Shown: piece after piece, positions 8,998 through 17,104 of the stretch
Layout of the letters: each line of letters opens with the position of its first letter
Numbering within the stretch: position 1 is the first letter of the stretch
Assembly (NCBI GenBank): GCA_000583135.1
Contig: JFBG01000069.1
Location: forward strand, 1-32,476
Direction: 5' to 3'
Source: Thioalkalivibrio sp. HK1
Lineage (GTDB): Bacteria > Pseudomonadota > Gammaproteobacteria > HK1
DNA length: 32,476 bases
Notes under the pieces: model-generated
What the model was told of the DNA's origin: nothing
The model's input: only the letters and a program-made list of their open reading frames with translations
The model's database searches: none
Position numbers and translations under genes: made by a program

Positions 8998-9142
8998 GCG
9001 CTCGCTTTTTTCCCAACCCCCCAAACCCTGAGGTGGCGGGCGATATCGACGGCATCGTCTCCGCGATCGGCGAGGAGGGCGAAGGGAAATCGAAAAGACT
9101 CGATACCCTTCTTATCTTGCTTTCAATCCGGGGGGGATCCCC

Positions 9143-11134
9143 TCAAGATCGGAGCTCCGGTCGGTCGGAGAATTGATCGAGCGCCTCGGGGTTGGCAAGG
9201 GCCTCCAAGTTGCGAACGGGGCGACCGTGCACGATATCCCGGACCGCAAGCTCGGTGATCTTGCCGCTGCGGGTACGGGGGATATCGCTTACCCGCAAGA
9301 TACGCGCCGGCACATGGCGGGGCGTGGTGTTGGCACGAATATTGCTCTTGATCTTATCCTCCAGCGCCTCGTTCAGCTCGACCCCCGGCGCCGGCACCAC
9401 GAAAAGAACGATGCGCACATCCCCCTCCCACTGCTGACCGACCACCAAGGCCTCGACGATTTCATCCAAGCCCTCCACTTGGCGATAGATCTCCGCGGTT
9501 CCGATGCGCACTCCGCCGGGGTTGAGCACGGCATCCGAGCGCCCGTGGATGATCATGCCCCCGGATTCACTGATCTCGACATAGTCGCCGTGACACCACA
9601 CCCCTTCGTAGCGGTCGAAATAGGCATCGTGATAGCGTCGACCCTCGGGATCGTTCCAAAAGCCCAGCGGCATCGAGGGAAAGGCGCGGGTGCAAACGAG
9701 CTCGCCCTTTTCGCCGACGAGGCTGCGCCCCTCGTCATCGAAGGCGTGGACATCCAAGCCCAACCCCGAGCACTGGATCTCTCCTGACCGCACCGGGGCG
9801 GTGGGATTTCCCAGCGCGAAGCATCCCATGATATCGGTCCCGCCGCTGATCGATGACAGGCAAATATCGCCTTTGATGGATCGATAGACGAAATCGAAAC
9901 CCTCGGGGGAAAGGGGCGAGCCGGTCGAAAGGATCGTTTTAAGGCGTATCAGGGCGTGGCTACGAGCGGGTTCGATCCCCTGATTTCGCACCGCATCGAT
10001 GAACTTGGCGGAGGTGCCGAAAATATCGATCTCCTCTTCGTCCACAATATCGAAAAGGGCGTTGCCGCTTGGGTGCAAGGGGGAACCGTCATAGAGCACC
10101 ACCGTGGCCTCGCAGGCAAGGGCGCTGACCAACCAGTTCCACATCATCCAGCCGCATGTGGTCAGGTACAACATCCTTTGACCTGCTTTCAGATCGCTGT
10201 GCAGCGATATCTCCTTGATATGCTGCAAGAGGGTTCCGCCCGCCCCGTGTACGATGCACTTCGGGGCCCCGGTCGTCCCCGAGGAGTACATGATGTAAAG
10301 GGGGTGATCGAAGGGCAAGGCCTCGAAGGAGATCGAATCCGAGGGGTCGGCTGCCGGCGCTTCTTGGTCGTCTTCGGCGCTTGCAAGGAAGGTCTCGAAG
10401 AGGACGGCCTTCGGCAGGCGCTGCAGATCCTTTTCCAGCGCAGGCGCCAAGCGAGTGAAGGGGATGATGACAATCCGCTCGAGGCCGGGAAGGGCGCGGG
10501 CGATCTCGCCTAGCCGCTCGATACAATCGTGATGCTTGCCGGCGTAGAGGTAGCCGTCGGCGGCGAAGAGCAGCCTCGGCTGGATCTGGCCGAAACGATC
10601 CACGACTCCTTGCGCCCCGAAATCCGGGGAGCAGGAAGACCAGATGGCGCCGATACTCGCGCAGGCCAGCATCGCGATCACCGTTTCCGGCATATTGGGC
10701 AGGTAGCCTGCGATACGGTCGCCTTTCTCGATGCCCATCGCGCGCATCGCCCGGGCGGTCGATGCCACGGATTCGTGAAGACCCCGAAAACTCAATACCC
10801 GCCGATATCCGTCTTCGCGTCGAAAGATGATCGCCGGGGCGTCGTCCCGTCGCCGAAGCAGGTTCTGCGCGAAGTTGAGCCTTGCTGCGGGAAACCACTT
10901 GGCCCCCGGCATCCGATCGTCCACCAATGCCGGACCCTCTCCCATCTCACCGATCACGCCCCCATGCCGCCAGATCTCCGACCAGAAATCGGCTCGATTC
11001 TCCACCGACCATCGATGCAAGGCGGCGTAGTCATCACCGAAGATGGCATATCGCTCTTGCACCTTGCGGGCGAAACGATGGAGATTCGAAGCCCGGATGC
11101 GCTCCATGGTGGGCTGCCAAAGCAAGTCGCTCAT
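9143..11134 (-). CDS. aacS: Acetoacetyl-CoA synthetase
   Basis: The 663-residue, full-length AMP-forming ligase converts acetoacetate, CoA and ATP to acetoacetyl-CoA in the cytoplasm, feeding ketone bodies or polyhydroxybutyrate intermediates into metabolism. The N-terminus (LLWQPTMERIRASNLHRF, then WSVENRADFWSEIW and PGAKWFPAARLNFAQNLL) is typical of AacS rather than acetyl-CoA synthetase. The AMP-binding P-loop is YSSGTTGAPKCIVHG (about residue 280), followed by TTCGWMMWNWLVSAL. The adenylation hinge region reads HGDYVEISESGGMIIHGRSD, and the catalytic lysine is in RTRSGKITELAV near residue 624. A GAGGAAT ribosome site precedes the ATG at 11134. It is convergent with the DMT gene and divergent from the Nudix gene. 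I see no partner CoA-transferase or thiolase beside it. Confidence 0.95.
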   Translation of the reverse strand: MSDLLWQPTMERIRASNLHRFARKVQERYAIFGDDYAALHRWSVENRADFWSEIWRHGGVIGEMGEGPALVDDRMPGAKWFPAARLNFAQNLLRRRDDAPAIIFRREDGYRRVLSFRGLHESVASTARAMRAMGIEKGDRIAGYLPNMPETVIAMLACASIGAIWSSCSPDFGAQGVVDRFGQIQPRLLFAADGYLYAGKHHDCIERLGEIARALPGLERIVIIPFTRLAPALEKDLQRLPKAVLFETFLASAEDDQEAPAADPSDSISFEALPFDHPLYIMYSSGTTGAPKCIVHGAGGTLLQHIKEISLHSDLKAGQRMLYLTTCGWMMWNWLVSALACEATVVLYDGSPLHPSGNALFDIVDEEEIDIFGTSAKFIDAVRNQGIEPARSHALIRLKTILSTGSPLSPEGFDFVYRSIKGDICLSSISGGTDIMGCFALGNPTAPVRSGEIQCSGLGLDVHAFDDEGRSLVGEKGELVCTRAFPSMPLGFWNDPEGRRYHDAYFDRYEGVWCHGDYVEISESGGMIIHGRSDAVLNPGGVRIGTAEIYRQVEGLDEIVEALVVGQQWEGDVRIVLFVVPAPGVELNEALEDKIKSNIRANTTPRHVPARILRVSDIPRTRSGKITELAVRDIVHGRPVRNLEALANPEALDQFSDRPELRS

Positions 11135-11388
11135 CGATCGAGATTCCTCGGGGAACAGGGGCGAAATGGACCGCAGATCGCCCCAAAGCAGTGGAGTGTC
11201 CGCTTCGAAAACGAGCGTCCCTTGCGCCGCTCGATACCCCGGCGAAGGCCGGCCGGCAAAGGCATCCCTACCTGCGATCCGGCCTGCGATCCGGCGATAG
11301 GTCGGAACGAACAGGGGTTCGGCTTTCGCCCCGCCGCCTCATCCACGCTGCAAGACGACGATACCCGGCGAATCCGAGGAAATGCGCC

Positions 11389-12030
11389 ATGAGCCGGATC
11401 GATCGTATCCGCCGATCCTTGGCGAAGGAGGGTGATTCGGGGATCGAACAGAAAGATGGCCTTGCCGATAAGCGGGCGGCGGTGGCGATAATCCTTGCCG
11501 GCGATCCCTCCTCCTTTAGGCTTTGCTTCGTCGAGCGCAGCCATCGACAAGGCGATCGATGGTCGGGGGATATGGCTTTTCCCGGAGGCTGGGCCAAGGG
11601 CCCCGAGGAGGGTCTTCGGGCCGCCGCCGTTCGAGAAACTTTGGAGGAGGTCGGTTTGGATCTCCTTCAAGCGGATTTTTTGGGGGTCATGGCGCCGATA
11701 CCGATTTCGCGCTTCGATATTGACATCGGATCCATCGGGGCTTGCGTGTTCCACCTCGGCGATCGATGCCTCGATCTGCGCCCCGACGGATACGAGATCC
11801 GCAAGGCCTTTTGGATTCCCGATGCGCACCTGAATCACCCCGACAATCACATTCGTTTTTATCCTCGCCACCGTCCGCCCCTTGAAAACCATCAGGGATC
11901 CTCCCGTTCACGTCCGGCGATCGCCTTCGAAGGTCGGCTGATCTGGGGATTGACCTACCGCCTGCTGGCGAGATTCTATGCTCGCATCGGCCAAGATCGC
12001 CTCGCCATGGATCCGGATCTCGGCCAATGA
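11389..12030 (+). CDS. Nudix hydrolase, CoA-diphosphatase (NudL)-like
   Basis: This 213-residue protein probably cleaves nucleoside-diphosphate-linked compounds such as CoA or its derivatives. The frame is open further upstream, but GAGGA at 11376-11380 sits eight bases before ATG 11389 and the family match begins there. The pattern LCFVERS...GDMAFPGG followed by the Nudix helix RAAAVRETLEEVGLDL resembles the NudL/COAR family. Between the GG and the first Nudix Glu there are six rather than five residues (GGWAKGPEE), a one-residue insertion in the metal-binding loop; the RExxEExG core is intact. The substrate is inferred from the family only. A CoA diphosphatase next to acetoacetyl-CoA synthetase is plausible but they are divergently transcribed. 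The stop overlaps a following ATG (ATGA at 12027). Confidence 0.87.
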   Translation: MSRIDRIRRSLAKEGDSGIEQKDGLADKRAAVAIILAGDPSSFRLCFVERSHRQGDRWSGDMAFPGGWAKGPEEGLRAAAVRETLEEVGLDLLQADFLGVMAPIPISRFDIDIGSIGACVFHLGDRCLDLRPDGYEIRKAFWIPDAHLNHPDNHIRFYPRHRPPLENHQGSSRSRPAIAFEGRLIWGLTYRLLARFYARIGQDRLAMDPDLGQ

Positions 12031-12416
12031 TCGTTCTTTTTCCATCCCCGAACGAAGCGAGCGCTCACTCTTTTTCGAATCGTCCCTTGACGAACGAAGG
12101 CGATCGCCTTGGGTCCTTGCCTCGTCCGCTCACCGGCAAGGGAGTTATTCGCTCTTGGCATTCGCATCGAGGCCGAAGATTTCCCGAAGGGCGATTGCAG
12201 CCGGAGTCGACCGATCCCGCTTGGTTGGCACAATTTTGGTGTTGGCACAACCTACTGCCGGCAGGCACCGAGGCAATCGTGCCGGCATCGTCCCGGATGA
12301 TGCTGGCCTCGAATATCATCGATGAAAGCGAGGGTAAAAGCGAGGGGGTTTATACGGAAAAGTGCCAATCGTTGGATTACAGGCATCATAACGCAGCCCT
12401 TTCCGGTTTTCCATAG
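12027..12416 (+). CDS. Hypothetical small protein overlapping the Nudix stop
   Basis: A 129-codon frame opens with ATG at 12027, overlapping the Nudix stop in an ATGA arrangement that allows translational coupling. The product includes WLAQFWCWHNLLPAG and MMLASNIIDESEG but matches no family I know and has no signal peptide or membrane segment. Its C-terminal 30 codons enter AT-richer DNA just before the IS remnant. It may be a chance frame; the only support is the coupled start and acceptable codon choice in its first two thirds. Confidence 0.22.
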   Translation: MIVLFPSPNEASAHSFSNRPLTNEGDRLGSLPRPLTGKGVIRSWHSHRGRRFPEGRLQPESTDPAWLAQFWCWHNLLPAGTEAIVPASSRMMLASNIIDESEGKSEGVYTEKCQSLDYRHHNAALSGFP

Positions 12417-12429
12417 CCGACGGCGCCGC

Positions 12430-12910
12430 TGGGTTTTGTCGAGCACATCGGTCGCAACGCAGGTGTCGTTCCTTGAAGTCATGGAGCCATCTCATCGCTC
12501 AACCCCTCGTCAAAGAGGCGTAGGCCAACCGTTTCCCGACCGCGCCGCCCTCGCACAGTGCAGCCAAGAAGTCGAGGGTGCCGACACGACCGCTCCCTTT
12601 GTTCGAATCGGAAGGTGAACTCGTCGATGTAGCGACGGCAATGCTTCGTCGACCAGTGGTGATAGACGAGATGCATTTGAGCAACGCCCACACGCTCTCG
12701 ATGCCATTGGTATGCACGCCCTTCCGGCAGTCCTTCCCTTTGCGAGATTTCCAGATACCGTAGCGTTGGCTTTTACACTTGGGACAGGTCGGCTCCCATC
12801 TTTCCAAAGCCGCTTCTCGACGAACGCTCGAGCGGAGGCTTCGTTTCGGAAAACCGCTCGAAAAACTCAGGCACACCGAGGATGACGGGCTTTTCTTTCG
12901 GGTCTTTCAT
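12430..12910 (-). pseudogene. Degenerate IS1595-family (ISXO2-like) transposase
   Basis: Read on the minus strand, pieces of one transposase lie in different frames. ATG 12910 gives a GVPEFFERFSETK-type N-terminus. After a frameshift near 12840 comes a zinc ribbon (ERWEPTCPKCKSQRYGIWKS) running straight into VHTNGIESVWALLK, the C-terminal signature of DDE_Tnp_IS1595. After a second shift near 12660 comes YHHWSTKHCRRYIDEFTFRF. The central catalytic DDE core, about 150-180 residues in intact members, is missing between the zinc ribbon and HTNGIE. It therefore cannot be active. Similarity to the remnant at 19.15-19.42 kb continues past the coding end (xHDFKxRxLxC). No terminal inverted repeats or target duplication could be identified. 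Confidence 0.75.
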
Positions 12911-13109
12911 GGCATGTTCCCCATTTGGATGATTTGGCCGGTCAATGCATTAAAATCCACTAAGGATACTTTCCCATGTAAGTCCCTTTTCTTAAGACTT
13001 GGCTTAGCATAACGGAAGTGGAGAAAGGCGCCGATAGCGGTGCCACTCCACCATCTCATATCCCGTTCACAAGATGTGGCACGGGAGCCATCAATCAAAA
13101 GGAGCAAAG

Positions 13110-14903
13110 ATGCCTAGGCTAAAAGGATTCCTGTATCTTCTACCGGCAACGATCATCGCCCTTTTTCTGAGCGCAGCATTTGCAAACGAAGAACCGATGA
13201 CGCCGCCACCACCGACGGACATTTCTCTTGAGCAGGCGAATGCCGTGGTTGCGGCAGCCTATCAAAAGGCGGAAGAACAAGGCACGCTGATGGATATTGC
13301 GGTCGTCGATCGCGGCGGAAATCTGAAGGCATTTGTGCGGATGGATGGTGCCTTTGCCGGCAGCATCGATATCGCGATTCGAAAGGCCCGAACCTCTGTG
13401 CTCTTCCCCTTTCCAACCGGAGTCCTCGGCGAACTTTCCCAGCCGGGCGAGCCCCTTTACCAGATCGAAGTTTCCAATGACGGCTTGATTACCTTCCCCG
13501 GTGGTCTGCCGATTGTGGATGGCCATGACAATGTTATCGGCGCGATCGGCGTCAGCGGGAGCACGGTGGAAGATGATCACGAAGTGGCGATGGCCGGTGC
13601 CGAGGCAGTTCTGGCGGACGAATTGCAACCACTGGAAATCGATACCTCCACGTTGTTGGGTCAAGCGCTGATGGCGATTGATGCCGCGGAGCGAAAGGCG
13701 ACCGAAATCGAGGTTCCGATGGATATCGCGGTAGTGGATTCTTCCGCCAATCTGAAAGCCTTCAAACGCATGGATGGCGCCTTTTTAGGCAGCATCGATA
13801 TTGCGATCAAGAAAGCCCGAACATCCACCCTGTTCCCTTTCGCAACCGGCGTATTGGGCGGACTGTCGCAGCCGGGTCAGCCCCTGTACCAAATCGAGGT
13901 TTCCAATGAGGGGTTGATTACCTTCCCCGGCGGGTTGCCCTTGGTCGATGCAAACGGGGTTCCTTCCGGCGGAATCGGCGTCAGTACCGGCAGCGTAGAG
14001 GAAGATCATGAGGTGGCGACGGCCGGTGCCCAAGCATTTGCGACGCAGGAAATCGCCGTCGAGCCGGCCAACATCAACTTGGAGCAGGCGATGGCTGTCA
14101 TCGCTGCCGCGAGAGACAGAGCGATCGAACTGGACACGCTCATGAACATCGCTGTGGTCGATGCCGGCGGGAATCTGAGGGCGTTCGCTCGCATGGATGA
14201 TTCCTACTTGGGCAGTGTCGATATTGCCATCAAGAAAGCCCAAACATCCGCATGGTTTACCATGCCCACAGGCACGCTGGGGGAACTCTCCCAGCCAGGG
14301 GAGCCGCTTTACCAGATCGAACTTTCCAATGACGGCTTGATTACCTTCCCCGGCGGGGTGCCGATTAAAAATAGTGACGGCACGATTATCGGTGCGATCG
14401 GTGTCAGCGGCAGCACGATAGAAAATGACCATGATGTGGCAATCGTCGGGGTAGAAGCGATCTTCGCCGATGAACTCCCGACGCTTGAAGCCGACGGAGA
14501 GAGCGCTCTGGATCAAGCCTTTACCGCCATTTATGCGGCTCAAGAGAAGGCGGTTGAAATAGAGGTGCCGATGGACATTGCCGTTGTCGATTCAGGTGCA
14601 AACCTCAAAGCCTTTGTACGTATGGACGGTGCCTTCTTGGGCAGCATCGATATTGCGATCAAGAAAGCCAGAACCTCCGCCCTGTTCCCCTTCCCGACGG
14701 GAACCTTGGGCGAGCTGTCGCAGCCCGGTGAACCCTTGTACAGAATCGAGCTTTCCAACGACGGCTTGATCACATTCCCCGGCGGCGTTCCTTTGGCTAC
14801 CGGCGACGGGAGTTCCTTCGGTGCCATCGGTGTCAGCACCGGCACCGTAGAGGAAGATCATGAAGTCGCAACGGCCGGCGTAGATGCGCTGGCAGGACAA
14901 TAA
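13110..14903 (+). CDS. Exported protein with four tandem GlcG/HbpS-type domains
   Basis: The protein has 597 residues from ATG 13110 (AAAAGGAG just upstream; an earlier in-frame start at 13074 lacks one). The N-terminus MPRLKGFLYLLPATIIALF, ending SAAFANEE, is a signal peptide, so it acts in the periplasm or outside. Four GlcG/HbpS domains follow at a period of about 142 residues (from about nt 13218, 13644, 14070 and 14503). Each carries xxDIAVVDxGGNLKAFxRM, GSIDIAIKKARTS, LGELSQPGEPLYQIE, SNDGLITFPGG, GAIGVSxxT and a DHEVA-type end. Intact family members usually have one domain and bind haem (HbpS) or assist glycolate use (GlcG). The copies are very similar, so the amplification looks fairly recent. 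Domains 1 and 3, and 2 and 4, resemble each other most in start and linker (LEQA with MDIAVVDxGGNL versus AQEKAxEIEVPMDIAVVDS), suggesting that a two-domain unit was doubled. The ligand is unknown. Confidence 0.9.
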   Translation: MPRLKGFLYLLPATIIALFLSAAFANEEPMTPPPPTDISLEQANAVVAAAYQKAEEQGTLMDIAVVDRGGNLKAFVRMDGAFAGSIDIAIRKARTSVLFPFPTGVLGELSQPGEPLYQIEVSNDGLITFPGGLPIVDGHDNVIGAIGVSGSTVEDDHEVAMAGAEAVLADELQPLEIDTSTLLGQALMAIDAAERKATEIEVPMDIAVVDSSANLKAFKRMDGAFLGSIDIAIKKARTSTLFPFATGVLGGLSQPGQPLYQIEVSNEGLITFPGGLPLVDANGVPSGGIGVSTGSVEEDHEVATAGAQAFATQEIAVEPANINLEQAMAVIAAARDRAIELDTLMNIAVVDAGGNLRAFARMDDSYLGSVDIAIKKAQTSAWFTMPTGTLGELSQPGEPLYQIELSNDGLITFPGGVPIKNSDGTIIGAIGVSGSTIENDHDVAIVGVEAIFADELPTLEADGESALDQAFTAIYAAQEKAVEIEVPMDIAVVDSGANLKAFVRMDGAFLGSIDIAIKKARTSALFPFPTGTLGELSQPGEPLYRIELSNDGLITFPGGVPLATGDGSSFGAIGVSTGTVEEDHEVATAGVDALAGQ

Positions 14904-15060
14904 AATTCTGTAAAGCGGCACCCTCAACCCCCTCCCAAGATATCGGGGGGTGTTAATTGATCGATTCTCCTTTCAACGAGTGATGGCTACCTGCGCTTGG
15001 CATTGCCTTTTTCGGATCGAAAACGGCGCCTCGCTCCTTGAACTGCGCTTGAACTTCGCT

Positions 15061-15897
15061 TCAACTCGCTTTGCTTGCCGAGGCGATACAGGCGAGGTAT
15101 TTGCCCACCGTTTTTTCCAGCCCGAAATCCAGTGCGTCGGCGATCAGGGCATGGCCGATCGAGACCTCGGCGATGGGCGATCGATCGATCTCCTCCGTCC
15201 CCTGCTCGCCACCGCCGAGAAAGGCTCCGAGATTGAAAAGATCCAGATCGTGTCCGGCGTTGACGGCAAGCCCCGAGGATGCGGCATGGCGGGCGGCATC
15301 GTGCAACGAACGAAGGGCGCTGCGGGTGGCCGGATGCTTCAAACCATGTTTTCGCGCCAGTTCGGCGAAGGGTCCGGTATGGAGCTCGATACGATCCGCC
15401 CCGCACTCCTTCGCCCGGGTGATCCGGGTTTGCGCAAGTCCCGCCGGCTCGGCATCCATGAACAGGCTGGTGCGAACCCCGAGGGCGCGGTAGCGGGCGA
15501 TGGTATCGCCGATACTGCGAATCTCGGCCGGGCTCGAAAGATCGAAACCATGGTCGGAGGTGATCTGATCCTCGCTATCGGGCACCAGCGTCGCCTGCTG
15601 CGGACGCACCGCCTCGATCAGGGCATCGAAACCGGGATAGCCGTCGGCGCGCGCTCCGGCAGCGGGATTCCCCTCGATATTGAATTCGATCCCGGGGTAT
15701 TCGGATGCCAGCAAAGAGGCGATCTCGTAGACATCCTCGGGACGGATATGACGCCGATCCGGACGGGGATGGACGGTGATCCCTTGGGCCCCGGCCTCGA
15801 CGATCACCCTCACCGCCTGCGCAAGGTTGGGGCGCTCCCCGTTGCGGGCATTGCGCAACCAGGCGATCTTGTTGATATTGACCGAAAGCATGGTCAT
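15061..15897 (-). CDS. pdxJ: Pyridoxine 5'-phosphate synthase
   Basis: PdxJ condenses 3-amino-1-hydroxyacetone phosphate with deoxyxylulose 5-phosphate to make pyridoxine 5'-phosphate, the last ring-forming step of the DXP-dependent B6 pathway, in the cytosol. The 278-residue product has MLSVNINKIAWLRNAR, GITVHPRPDRRHIRPEDVY, FNIEGNP, TLVPDSEDQITSDHG, NAGHDLDLFNL and VSIGHALIADAL. These hold the catalytic His, Glu and His of the family. LSVNINK in place of the proteobacterial LGVNIDH, and TVHPRPDxRHI, are as I remember them from Bacteroidota PdxJ. The start is ATG 15897 or 15891 (MTM); neither has a clear ribosome site, and an upstream in-frame ATG at 15942 adds 15 residues unlike the family. 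No acpS, recO or era neighbour, which often accompanies proteobacterial pdxJ, is present. Confidence 0.93.
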   Translation of the reverse strand: MTMLSVNINKIAWLRNARNGERPNLAQAVRVIVEAGAQGITVHPRPDRRHIRPEDVYEIASLLASEYPGIEFNIEGNPAAGARADGYPGFDALIEAVRPQQATLVPDSEDQITSDHGFDLSSPAEIRSIGDTIARYRALGVRTSLFMDAEPAGLAQTRITRAKECGADRIELHTGPFAELARKHGLKHPATRSALRSLHDAARHAASSGLAVNAGHDLDLFNLGAFLGGGEQGTEEIDRSPIAEVSIGHALIADALDFGLEKTVGKYLACIASASKAS

Positions 15898-16167
15898 GGA
15901 TTGAACGCTCTCATCGCTTCCAAACCGGGTTCGAGGTCGCACTCGAGGACTGGACGAGCCATTTCGGGGATTCGCCTTGAGGGGCTCGGGCGATCACCTT
16001 AAGCCTCGTTCTTCATGGCCTCGTTTCGATATGCAATCCGGTGCCTGCAAAGGGTATCGGCCGATCGAAATCCGGCGGCGGTTGAATGATCTCGAACCCC
16101 GAGCACGACCTCGCAAGCCGGCTTCGGATCATCCAAAGACGCTTTCATCGCCCCGCTCGACGCCTTT

Positions 16168-16968
16168 TCAGCTCGTAGCCGTAATCGATCGATGCCTTTC
16201 GTCCAACTCGCGCCAACGCAGCAGCGCCGCCGGATCGCAATCCACCGTGGCCGGAATATCCTCGCCGAAATGACCGAAACGATCCCGTCCTCGCGCCGAC
16301 AGCGCGGTATCGGCATCGTGCTTGGTCTGCCGCATCTGCGGAGAGATATACTGAACATTGAGGCCGATGCGTCGATCGTCGCTGCGATTCGGGGTGGAGG
16401 CGTGCAGCGTGCGACCGTGATGGAAGGATGCCTCGCCCGCAGCCAAGGGACATTGCACGCAATCGGCTTCGTCGACATCCTCGACCGACTGGCTTTGAAA
16501 AAGAATATTGGTTTCGTCGTTGCCGGTGATATGAGGCATCTGTCCCCGAAGATGGCTGCCGGGGATCATTCGCATGCAGCCACTCGATATCGATGCCGGG
16601 GAAAGGGCCAGCCACATCGATACCTGCTCGTCGCCATCGAATCCCCAATAGGTCAGATCCTGATGCCAAGAGACATGGGATTCACCCTTGGGCTCCTTGA
16701 TGATATAGCTGACGTTATAAAGAAGGATATCCGGCCCCAAAATGCTTTGCGCCACATCCAAGGCCTTGGGATGCAAGGCGAGCGCCAAAGGGGAGCGCAA
16801 GACGGTATGCACTTTGGCCTTGTAATGCAGCGGTCCGAGCCGCGCCTCGGCATCCTCGAGGTGTCGGCGATGCATCGCCGCCTCGGCTTGTTCGATGATC
16901 CGAACCGGCGAGAGAAAGCCGTCCCGCTCGTAGGACTCCTTCCAGCCTTCGCTTCGTGATTGGTTCAT
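16168..16968 (-). CDS. PhyH-family Fe(II)/2-oxoglutarate dioxygenase
   Basis: This 266-residue protein of the phytanoyl-CoA dioxygenase family hydroxylates small molecules using Fe(II), O2 and 2-oxoglutarate. The iron ligands are visible: His102 and Asp104 in VSWHQDLTYWG and His189 in FHHGRTLHAS. Arg200 in RRIGLNVQYI should hold the co-substrate. MIPGSHLRGQMPH is another family mark. A GGAGGA ribosome site lies eight bases before ATG 16968. It resembles the branch near ectoine hydroxylase and secondary-metabolite enzymes, but the QxxGSH-type substrate loop does not allow an assignment. It points the same way as pdxJ with 270 bases between them, so co-transcription is uncertain. Family sure, substrate unknown. 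Confidence 0.9.
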   Translation of the reverse strand: MNQSRSEGWKESYERDGFLSPVRIIEQAEAAMHRRHLEDAEARLGPLHYKAKVHTVLRSPLALALHPKALDVAQSILGPDILLYNVSYIIKEPKGESHVSWHQDLTYWGFDGDEQVSMWLALSPASISSGCMRMIPGSHLRGQMPHITGNDETNILFQSQSVEDVDEADCVQCPLAAGEASFHHGRTLHASTPNRSDDRRIGLNVQYISPQMRQTKHDADTALSARGRDRFGHFGEDIPATVDCDPAALLRWRELDERHRSITATS

Positions 16969-17104
16969 GGCTTGGATCCTCCATTCATCGCCCCGCTTGT
17001 CGGTGGCGATGACTATCGAATCGGTTGATCGTCAATCGTCGATCACTCTCTTCGTATCCCGACGCTCGCAACGCCGAGCAAGCGAAAAGTGTAAAGGATG
17101 AGCG

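Noticed and set aside
7971..9176. 401-codon plus-strand frame
   Set aside because: It overlaps the clear EamA permease gene in another frame. The product is Arg-rich without domains.
10882..11388. N-terminal extension of the Nudix frame
   Set aside because: It would overlap the aacS start region in antisense. GAGGA before ATG 11389 and the family start point support the shorter protein.
14904..14960. Possible terminator after the GlcG-repeat gene (CCCCCT ... CGGGGGG)
   Set aside because: The C/G run pairing is short with a loop of about 12 bases, and no T-tract follows, so it does not meet the usual form.
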